Shown here piece after piece: positions 10,412 to 22,400 of a stretch of 64,000 bases of DNA. Within the stretch, counting starts at the first letter, position 1; every line of letters starts with the position of its first letter. Where the stretch lies: the NCBI GenBank assembly GCA_017301995.1, contig JAFLEH010000035.1, forward strand, positions 17,343 to 81,342, written 5' to 3'. This DNA is from Verrucomicrobiota bacterium. Lineage in GTDB: Bacteria; Verrucomicrobiota; Verrucomicrobiia; Verrucomicrobiales; Akkermansiaceae. The notes beneath the pieces are model-generated. The model made no database searches and was not told the DNA's origin. It saw only the letters and a list, made by a program, of their open reading frames with translations. The translations under genes and the position numbers were made by a program.

Positions 10412-11458
10412 ATGAATATCGGCATCATCGGCGCGGGAATGATCGCCCGCATTCACGCCCAGGCGATTTCCTCCATCCAGGGAGTCCGCCTGCATGCGGT
10501 TTACAACCACCGCCTGGCAAAAGCGGAGGAACTCGCCTCCTGCTACGGAGTTCCGGCTTTTGACGACCTGGACGCGTTTCTAGCCGATCCCAATCTGGAC
10601 CTCGTCACCGTCTGCACGCCGTCGGGCGCGCACTATGAGCCCGCGATGGCAGCGCTCGCCGCGGGCAAACACGTCGTGTGTGAGAAGCCGCTCGAAGTGA
10701 CCACCGCCCGCGTGGACGCCATGATCGCCGCGGCGGATGCTGCCGGAAAGACCCTGGCTTCGGTGCTCAACCGCCGCTTCACCCCGGCAATGGCCGCATT
10801 CCAACAGGCGGCGGAGGCCGGACGGTTCGGCCGACTCACCTCGGCGTCCTGTTATGTCAAATGGTTCCGCAACCAAGCCTACTACGATTCCGCCCCGTGG
10901 CGCGGCACCTGGGCGCTTGATGGAGGCGGCGCGCTGATGAACCAGGCCATCCACACCATCGACGCGCTGCTGTTGTTAGCGGGGCCGGTGGTTTCGGTCC
11001 GCGCCCTAACCGGCTGCCTGGCGCATGAGGGAATCGAGGTTGAGGACCATGGTGTGGCGATGATCCGCTTCGCCAATGGAGCGCTCGGGGTGATCGAGGG
11101 CTCCACCTGCGCGTGGTCGGCCGACGGACATCCCGCTCGGGTGCAACTGGCGGGCACCGAGGGCTCCGTGTTCATGGCCGACGAATCCTTCGAGGTGTGG
11201 GATTTCGCAAATCCGAATCCCGAAGACGCGGTGATTCGCGAAACGCTGATGAAAGGCGCCGGGGCCGGCCTCGGGGCGAACAATCCTTCGGCGATCGGGT
11301 TTCTCCAGCACCAGCGGAATTTCGAGGAGATTCTAACCGCCATTCGGGATGGCAGGGAACCCGCCACCTCGGCCCGCGAGGCCCGCAAGGCGGTGGCATT
11401 GATCGAGGCAATCTACGAAAGCGCGCGGCAAAACGGCGCGGAAATCATCCCCCGCTGA
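10412..11458 (+). CDS. Gfo/Idh/MocA family NAD(P)-dependent oxidoreductase
   Basis: A 348-residue protein with an N-terminal Rossmann fold ('GIIGAGMIARIHAQA', residues 3-17), the 'CEKPLE' motif near residue 91 that is typical of the family, and a C-terminal alpha/beta substrate domain with 'GGALMNQAIHTIDALL' (about 172-187), where the family carries its catalytic His. These enzymes oxidise or reduce sugars and cyclitols. The L-fucose isomerase gene follows in the same direction after 83 bp, so a role in deoxysugar use is possible, but the substrate cannot be read from the sequence. The start is the ATG after the 66-bp gap behind the giant gene; no strong Shine-Dalgarno sequence is seen. Confidence 0.93.
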   Translation: MNIGIIGAGMIARIHAQAISSIQGVRLHAVYNHRLAKAEELASCYGVPAFDDLDAFLADPNLDLVTVCTPSGAHYEPAMAALAAGKHVVCEKPLEVTTARVDAMIAAADAAGKTLASVLNRRFTPAMAAFQQAAEAGRFGRLTSASCYVKWFRNQAYYDSAPWRGTWALDGGGALMNQAIHTIDALLLLAGPVVSVRALTGCLAHEGIEVEDHGVAMIRFANGALGVIEGSTCAWSADGHPARVQLAGTEGSVFMADESFEVWDFANPNPEDAVIRETLMKGAGAGLGANNPSAIGFLQHQRNFEEILTAIRDGREPATSAREARKAVALIEAIYESARQNGAEIIPR

Positions 11459-11505
11459 AAATCCCAAATTTTTTCCGGATTTTCCCAGAATTTCACAATT
11501 TGCGT

Positions 11506-11534
11506 TTGTCAAGTTGCCCGGCCTGCGTCTAGCC
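11506..11534 (+). promoter_or_regulatory. Candidate promoter for fucI, near-leaderless spacing
   Basis: TTGTCA (11506-11511), a 17-bp spacer and CTAGCC (11529-11534). The fucI ATG begins only 7 bases after the putative -10, so transcription would start at or next to the start codon. Three other genes in the window show the same geometry (before 39177, 41631 and, on the minus strand, 41521). Confidence 0.4.
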
Positions 11535-11541
11535 TCGGCGC

Positions 11542-13344
<1,803 letters not shown>

Positions 13345-13487
13345 AATCGCTTTCTCAGGACGGCCGAGGCCTTGTTCGGATCCAAGTCCCCTCCCGCAGT
13401 CCGCCACCCCAACGGGGTTAATCCCGAAATCCGTAAATTGCCAGGTCCTAAAGGGCAATGGTGGGAAGCGAACGCCCAAAACCGATC

Positions 13488-16400
13488 TCACGGCATGGTG
13501 ATGCGGAGACGCAGGAAGCCGCTTGTCTCACCTGCGCCGAGCGGACGCCTGGCACGCACCAATTCGACACTGCCGTCGCCGTCGATGTCGGTATCGAGCA
13601 CGATCATTTCCGGCAAGATGTCGGTCCAGCCGCTGAGGTCAGCCGATCTTTGATAGGTAAGGACGAGACCGGACCCCTTTAGCCGACGGTGGGTGAGAAC
13701 AAGGAAATCCTGACCACCCTCCCGGACCACACCGCCGACCGGCAGACCGTTCGCGGTGGGCAACAGCGGATCCGTGGCGAGCGCAAATTCCACCAGATTG
13801 GCAAGGCCATCGCCGTCGGGATCCACGGCGGGCCCGATGGTTCCGACGGTCAGGCCGCAAGCGTTCGCCCAAGCCTGGTATTCCGCCGACATAACAATCA
13901 CGGCCACGGCGGCGGCGCGGCTGTCGGCGGTGCCGTTGGCATTGGAAATGCGGACCCAGTAGGTCGCATTGGATGTCAGCGCAGGAGTGGTGAAGCTGGC
14001 ACCGGTTGCGTCCGGGAAAGGCTGACTCAAATCACCGCGCTGGCCGCCATACCATTGGTAGCTGAAGGGACCGGTCCCGCCCGGCACCACCGAGAGAGTG
14101 GCGATGCCGCCGCTGCGCGCGACCACATCAAGGGGCTCAACGGCGACCAGCGGTAGTAAGTCGCGATACAGGCTGTGGGAGGCACCGAGTGCCAGCGACA
14201 CAACGGCGGATGCCACCTGCACGGGAGTTGTCCGGTTGGTGGCGGTGCCGTCGCCGAGCTGGCCGTAGTTGTTGGACCCCATGGCCCAGAGAGAGCCATC
14301 GGATTTCAGGAACATGCTGTGGCTGGTGCCGGCGGCCGCGTCGATCACGCCGCTGGCCACTTGCACCGGGGTTGAGCGGCTGGTGGTGGTGCCATCGCCA
14401 AGCTGGCCGGAGGAGTTGGAACCCATCGCCCAGAGGGTGCCGTCGGTCTTGAGAAACAGGCTGTGGCTCGAGCCGGCGGCGACCGTGGTGACGTTCGCAG
14501 CCACTTTCACCGGAGTGAGGCGGGTGGTGGTGGTGCCGTCGCCGAGGCGACCCGAACCGTTATTGCCCATGGCCCAGAGGGTGCCGTCGGCCTTGATGAA
14601 CAGGCTGTGGGATGTCCCCGCAGCGACCGCCACGACCGCGCTGGCGACCGGAGTCGGCGAGCTGCGGTTGGTGAACGTGCCGTCGCCGAGTTGGCCGGAG
14701 CTGTTGTTGCCCATCGTAAACAGGTTGCAGTCGGCGGTGACGAACAGACTGTGGCTTTGTCCGGCCGCCACGCTGCGGACGCCATCGGCCACTTGGGCTG
14801 GGGTGAGGCGGGTGACGGTGGTACCATTGCCGAGTTGGCCGCTGGAATTGGAGCCTGCGGCCCACAAGGTTCCGCCCGAGTCAACAATCAGGCTATGCGA
14901 GGCGCCGGCGGAGAAAGCGAGTGCGGCGGATGCCACCTGGATCGGGCTTGGGCGACCAATTGTGGTGCCATCGCCGAGCCGACCGGACCCGTTAGAGCCG
15001 GCAGCCCACAGACTTCCGTCGGCTTTGAGGAACACCGAATGCGCATCCCCGGCATCCATTTCGACCGCGTCGGCGGCGATCCGCACCGGAACGCCGCGGT
15101 CGATGGTGGTCCCGTCGCCGAGTTGGCCCGACGCGTTCAAGCCGCAGGCCATCAGGCGGGTCGCAGGACGGGCGGTGACGGTCACCGGGATCGTTCCGCT
15201 GTCGGCGCTGCCGGCGGCATTGGACACCCTGACCCAATAGGCGGTGTTCGTCCATAGCGGCGGGCTCAGCAACTGCGCGCCGTAGGCTCCGATGACCGGT
15301 TTGGCGGTATCGCCTGCCAAGCCCTCATACCATTGATAGGAAAGCACGCCGCCATCGGCCGCCGCCGACAGGGCGACACTCCGGCCGGTGACGACGGATT
15401 GAGGGCCGGATGTCGTGGTGAATTGCGGGGGCGTGACGATTTGGACGGAAACGCTGCGACTGTCCGCGAAGCCATGGGCGTTGGTCACCCGAACCCAGTA
15501 CGTCGCGCCGGTGCTGAGTGCCGGAGTGGTGAACGTCGCGGCATTGGCACCGGCGATCGGTTGGCCGGTGCTGCCGGCGGACCCCAGATACCATTGATAG
15601 GTGAACGGGGCTTCTCCGAGCGGCGCGACCGTCAGGGTAGCGGAGCCGCCCGCAGGCGCGCCGGCGTCGGCCGGTTGGGTGCCGATGAGCGGGATCATGT
15701 CGCCGTAAAGGCTGTGGATGTCTCCGACCGCCAGCGAGGTCACCGCACTGGCCACTTGCACTGGGGAGAGGGTGCTGGTGTAGTTGCCGTTGCCCAATTG
15801 CCCGGAGGTGTTCGACCCGGTGGCCCACAAGGTGTTGTCGGTCTTGACGAACATGCTGTGTGAGGATCCCGCCGCCACATTCCGCACGCCGGTGGCGATT
15901 TGAACCGGGGCGGGACGGGCGATCCGCGTGCCATCGCCCAGTTGGCCGTAATAGTTATATCCCATGCCCCAGAGGGTGCCGTCGGCTTTGACAAACAGGC
16001 TGTGGGAAGCGCCGGCATCCATCGCGAGGACGCCGGAAGCGACCTGCAGCGGTGTTGCACCGCTGGCCATCCCGGTGCCCAACTGACCGTAGGTGTTATC
16101 GCCCATGGCCCAGAGGGTGCCATCGGTTTTCACAAACAGACTGTGGGAGGCCCCGACGGCGACGGCGGCGACGCCCGTGGCCACCTGGACCGGGGTGTTG
16201 CGATTGGTACGGCTGCCGTCGCCGAGCTGGGCGGTGGAGTTGTCGCCCATCGCCCAGAGGGTGCCGTCGGATTTGAGGAACAGACTGTGGTTCGCGCCGG
16301 CGGCGACTGCCGAAACTCCGGTGGACACTTGGACGGGGCTGGTACGGCTGGAGTTCGTTCCATTACCGAGTTGGCCGGCGGAGTTGAGGCCCATGGCCCA

Positions 16401-19400
16401 AAGGGTGCCGTCGGTTTTGATGAACAAGCTGTGGGAAGCACCGGCGGCTACCGCCAGCACGCCGGTGGTTACCTTGGTTGGGCTGGAGCGGTCGCTGGTG
16501 TTACCCAAGCCCAGTTGGCCGTAGAAATTGTAGCCCGTGCTCCATAGCGTGCCGTCGCTGGTGATGAAGAGGCTGTGGTTCTGCCCGGCGGCAAGCGCGG
16601 CCACGTCGCTGGCGCAGCGGACCGGGGTCGCGCGGGTTGTCTTGGTGCCATCGCCGAGCTGGCCGTAGGAGTTGTCTCCGCAGGCCATCAGGCGGGCGGG
16701 TGGGCGGACCACCGCCGCCACGGTGAATGCCTGGCTGTCGCCGCTGCCGGCGGCGTTGCTCGCCCGCGCCCAGAAGGTGGCATCGGCCCGCAGCCGGCGG
16801 GTCGTCAACTGCGCGCCGGTGGCGCCGGGCACCGGGTTGGCGGTGTCGCCGCTCGCACCCTCGAACCACTGATAGGAAAGCATGCCGCCCGTCGCGGCAA
16901 CCGTCAGGGCGGCACTCTCCACGCGGTTGACGGTGGCGGGGCCGGATATCCCGCCGATGACCGGCGGGGTGACGATTTTCACCAGCGCCGCGCGGCTGTC
17001 AACCGCTCCGTAGGCGCTGCTGACGCGGACCCAGAAGGTCGCGTCGGATGTTAGAACAGGGGTGGTGAAAGTGGCGGAAGTCGCGTTCGCGACCGGCTGG
17101 CTGAGGTCGCCGCTGGTGCCGCGATACCATTGATAGACCAACGGATCCACCCCGTCGGCGAGCACGTTTAGAGTGGCGGTTCCATTGGCGACGATACCAA
17201 GGTCGGCCGGCTGATTGAGGACCGCTGGAGCCTGGCTGCACACCAGGCCGTGGTTGGATCCCAGCGCGCACGAGGTGGCCGCGGAGGCGATCTGGACCGG
17301 GGTGGAACGATTGTTAGTGGTGCCGTCGCCGAGCTGGCCGGAGTTGTTGAAACCCATCGCCCAGAGGGTGCCATCGGCCTTGATGAAGAGGCTGCTGTCT
17401 TGGCCGGCGGCCATTGCCCGCACGCCGCCCGCAACCTGCACCGGAGTGATACGCCCGGTTGTGGTGCCATCGCCGAGGCATCCGTAGGTATTGCCGCCCA
17501 TCGCCCAGAGGCTCCCGTCCACTTTGAGGAAAAAGCTGTGCGTTTTCCCGGCCGCCATCGCCGCCACGGCGGTGGCCACTGGCACCGGTGCGGAACGGTT
17601 GGTAGTTGTGCCATCACCCAATTGGCCACTCAGGTTGTAGCCCATCGTCCACAGAGTGCCGTCGGTCCTGAGAAACATGCTGTGGTTGCCACCGGCGGCG
17701 ACGGCAAGCACCGCAGTGGCCACCTGCACCGGGGAACTGCGGCTGGTGGTGGTGCCGTCGCCCAACTGACCGTAGGTGTTGGCCCCACAAGCCCACAGGC
17801 TGCCGTCGTTTTTGATGAAGAGGCTGTGGGAGGAACCGGTCGCCACCGCCATAACCCCGTCGGCCACCTGCACCGGGGTGGTGCGGTTGGTTGTGGTGCC
17901 GTCGCCGAGTTGGCCCGAGCTGTTGGCACCGGTGCCCCACAGCGTGCCGTCCGCCTTTAGGATGAACGTGTGGGACGTGCCGGCCGCCGCGGCGAGCACT
18001 CCGGAGGCCACTTGGAGCGGAGCCAGACTCCCGGCGATCTGGCTGACGCCCAGTTGTCCCGATTCGTTGTTGCCGGTTCCCCACAGCGTGCCGTCGGCCT
18101 TGAGCCACAGGCTGAACAACGATCCGCCCGCCACCGCCGTGACCCCGGACGCGGCATACACCGGGAGCGCGCTCACGGGGACGGTGGCATTGCCGAGTTG
18201 ACCGAACGTGTTGGAGCCAAAGGTGAAAAGGCGGCCCGGAGGGGGAGACCCTACGGTCACCGCGATGGACCCGGTGTCGGCAGTTCCCGCGGCGTTGCCC
18301 GCCCGCAGCCAGAAGCCGGTACTCGTCCGCAAGGGCGGCGTGACCAGCAGCGGGCCGGTGGCTCCCGGCACGGGCTTGGTGGTGTCACCGGCGGCGCCTT
18401 CGTACCATTGATAGGTCAGCAACTCGCCGCTGACCGTCGCCGCCAACAAGGCGTTCGCATCCGTGGCCACCGTCTGCGGTCCGGGTTGATTCGTGATCGC
18501 GGGAGGAGCGACGACTTGGACGAACACCGTGCGGCTGTCGGCGGTTCCATAGCCGTTGGTGACCCGCACCCAGTAGTTGGAACTGGCGGCATTGGGGGGC
18601 GTGGTGAATACGGCGGAGACCGCCCCGGCAAGCGGTTGGGTGGTGTCGCCGCTGCTGCCGCGATACCATTGATAGGCCAGCTCGGGCGCTCCGTTGACGG
18701 TGACCGATAGGGTGGCGGTGCCGCCGGCGAAAGTGGGGGTGTCCACAGGTTCGGTGACGATGAAAGGCCGCACGTCAAGCGCCAGCGAGTGGGAGGAGCC
18801 GAGGGCCATCGAGCTGATGCCGGTGGCCACTTGCACCGGCGTCAGGCGGTTGGCGGTGGTTCCATCGCCGAGCTTGCCAACGTAATTGGAACCTACGGCC
18901 CATAGCGCGCCGCCGGACTTGACGAAAAAGGTGCAATCCAGGCCCGCGGCCACTCCGATTGCTCCGCTGGCCACCTGCACCGGACTCAGGCGATTGGTGG
19001 TCGTCTCATCCCCCAATTGCCCCAACGAGTTGGAACCCATCGCCCACAGGGTGCCATCGGCCTTCGTGAAAAAGCTGTGCCAAGATCCGGCCCCCACCGC
19101 CAGCACCCCGGTCGCCACCTGAAAAGGGCTGCGGCGGGTGTTCCAGGTGCCGTCACCCAGATTTCCGTTGGTATTGTCGCCCATGCCCCACAAGCTGCCA
19201 TCGAGCTTGAGGAAAAGAGTGCGCCAGGTGCCGGCGGCGACCGCAGCCACGCCGCTCGCCACTTGCTGCGGCACGGGGCGGTCGGTGGAAGTGCCGTCGC
19301 CGAGTTGGCCCGATCCGTTTTGGCCCATGCCCCACAGCGTGCCGTCGGCCTTGAGGAACAGGCTGTGCGCGCTGCCGGCGGCCATGCTGATCACGCCGGT

Positions 19401-22400
19401 GGCCACTTGCACCGGGGTCAGGCGGCTGGTGGTGGTGCCATCGCCGAGCTGGCCATCGGAGTTGGATCCCATCGACCACAGCGAGCCATCGGTCTTGAGA
19501 AACAAGCTGTGGTTGTTGCCGGCCGCCACGCTGACTACCGCAGTGGCGATCTGCACCGGGGTGGCCCGGCGGGTGGTGGTGCCGTCACCGAGTTGGCCGA
19601 GGGAGTTCAAGCCCATTGCCCACAGCGTGCCGTCGGTCCTGATGAAGAGGCTGTGCGTGCTGCCGGCTGCGGCGCTCACCACACCGTTGGCAATCACCAC
19701 GGGACTGGGACGGTTCACCGTCGTGCCATCACCTAACTGGTTCCATGCGTTCTCGCCCCAACCCAGGAGTTGCGCCGGGATTGGCGTGCCGACCGTGACC
19801 GGAATCGTGGCGCTATCGGCATGGCCCGCGGCATTGCTCACCCTCACCCAAAACGACGTGCTGGCTCGCAACGGCAGGCCGAGCATCTGTGGCCCCGTGG
19901 CCCCGCTCACCGGTCGGGTGAGATCTCCGGAGTTGCCTTCATACCACTGATAGGAAAGCAGTTCGCCGACCGCCGTGACCGTGAGCCACGGGTTGGCCGA
20001 CCAGGAGCAGGTTTGCGGCGGAGACTGGGCGGTGATGGCGGGCGGCGCGACGACTTGGACCAGCGCCGCACGGCTGTCAATGGCCCCGAAAGGATCGGTG
20101 ACACGCACCCAATAGCTGGCGCTGGCGGTTAGCGGCGGCGGCGTGAAATTGGCGGAGGTGGCGTCCGGCACGGGTTGGCTGGTGTCACCTGCGGCACCGC
20201 GATACCATTGATAGGCCAGCGGCGGTGCCGCGGTGGCCACGACCGTCAAGGTGGGAGTGCCCCCGGCGGGGATGGCGGTGTCGCCCGGTTGGGTCAGAAT
20301 GGCGGGGAGCAGGTCGCAAACCAGGCTGTTGGAACCGCATGCGAACGAACTCGCGGCGGTGCTCAGCGGCAACGGAAGGATCGCGTTGGTGGTGCTGCCG
20401 TCGCCCAGTTGGCCGTAAGCATTCCACCCCATGGCCCACAAGCTGCCGTCGTTCTTGAGAAACATGCTTTCGTACCCGCTCGCAGCCGCGTTCGCCACGC
20501 CGGAAGTCACCTGCCGCGGGGTAACGGTGGCGTTGAGGTTCCTGATGCCGAGTTCGCCGGTGGAACTGGCACCCATGCCCCACAGCGTGCCGTCGCGCTT
20601 GAGAAACAGGCTGTGTGCGGAACCGGCGGCCACCGCCATGACATCGGTCGCGATTTGCACGGGCGTGGTGCGGTTGGTCACGGTGCTGTCGCCCAGTTGG
20701 CCGGAGCCGTTGGCACCGGCGGCCCACAACGTGCCATCGGTCTTGAGAATGAGCGTGTGGGAACCGCCCGCTGCCATGGCGGACACTCCGCTCGCGATCA
20801 GCACCGGCGTACTGCGGTTGGTGGTCGTGCCATCGCCGAGTTGGCCACTGGCGTTGGAGCCCGCCGCCCACAGAGTGCCGTCGGTTTTGAGGAACAGGGT
20901 ATGATAATCGCCTGCGGCTACTGCAACCACGTCGGTGGCAACTTGCACCGGGACGGACCGACTGGTGGTCGTGCCGTCGCCGAGTTGGCCGGAGCTGTTG
21001 GAGCCCGTCGCCCACAAGGTATGATCGGTTTTGACGTAGAGGCTGTGGGACGCGCCCGCGGCCATGGTCAACACGCCGTTGGCCACCATCACCGGCACAG
21101 CACGACTGGTCGTCGTGCCATCACCCAGTTGGCCGGCGCTGTTTTCCCCCATCGCCCACAGGTTGCCGTCAGTTTTCAGATAGAGGCTGTGGGAACCGCC
21201 CGCTGCCGCGAAGGCGACTTCACCATCGAGTTGGATGGGAACGGAGCGGCTGACCGTGGTGCCGTCACCAAGCTGGCCGGAGCCATTATACCCGCAGGCC
21301 ATCAGCCGCGCGGGCAAGGGCAGGCCGATCCCCACCGTAAGCGTTTCGCTATCGGCGGTGCCCTCGGAATTGGTCACCCTGACCCAGAACGAACGGGTGC
21401 CGCGCAAGGGTGGAGTGGCGATTTGCGCGGTGGTGGCTCCTGCCAACGGCGATGAGGTGTCTCCCGCCACGCCATCGTACCATTGATAGGCGAGGATCCC
21501 TCCGGTGGCTTTTACGACGAGGATCGCGCTGCCATCCCGGTTGGTGGCGGGCGGTCCCACCAGCGCGGTGATGGCGGGCGGCGACACGATTTGCACCAGC
21601 GCGGTGCGGCTGTCAACCGTGCCATGGACATTGGCCACGCGCACCCAGTAGCTGGCGTTGGCAAGAGTGGCCGGAACCACGAACGTCGAGGCGGTGGCCC
21701 CGGCAACCGGTTGGCTCGTGTCGCCGGACTGGCCCTGATACCACTGATAGGTCCACGGCCCAACCCCACCGGGAGTGACCGACAAGCTCGGCGTGCCATT
21801 CGGCAGGGTACCGGTATCGACGGGCTGGCTGGCAATGGTGGGGATCAGATCGATGAACAGGCTGTGATACCCGCCGGCCTGCACCGCGGTCACGGCGGAC
21901 GCCACGCGTACCGGAATCGTCCGGTTCGTGGTGGTGCCATCGCCAAGCGCGCCGTAGCCGTTGTAGCCCATCGCCCACAGGGAGGCGTCGGCTTTAATGA
22001 ACATGCTATGGGAGCCGGCGGCGATGTTGGCGACTCCGGCGGCCACCCGCACCGGGTTGGATCGGTTGGTGGTGGTACCGTCCCCGAGGCCGCCGTTAGT
22101 GTTATATCCCATCGCCCATAGGGTGCCGTCGGCCTTTGCGAACAAGGTATGGCTGCCGCCAGCGGCCACGGCGACGACTCCGGTTGCGACGTTCACCGGA
22201 GTGGCGCGGTGGGTGGTGGTGGTGTCGCCAAGTTGGCCGTGGGTATTCTCGCCCATGGTCCACAGGGAGCCGTCGGTTTTCACGAAGGCGCTGTGGTTGT
22301 AACCGGCGGACACGCCCAACACGCCGGTGGCCACCTGCACCGGCGTGGTGCGATCGGTGGTGGTGCCGTCGCCCAGTTGGCCGTACAGATTGTAGCCCGT

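Noticed and set aside
14269..22302. Long open frames on the plus strand opposite the RCC1 gene
   Set aside because: They are caused by the codon pattern of a repetitive, GC-rich gene, have no signals of their own and repeat with its period.
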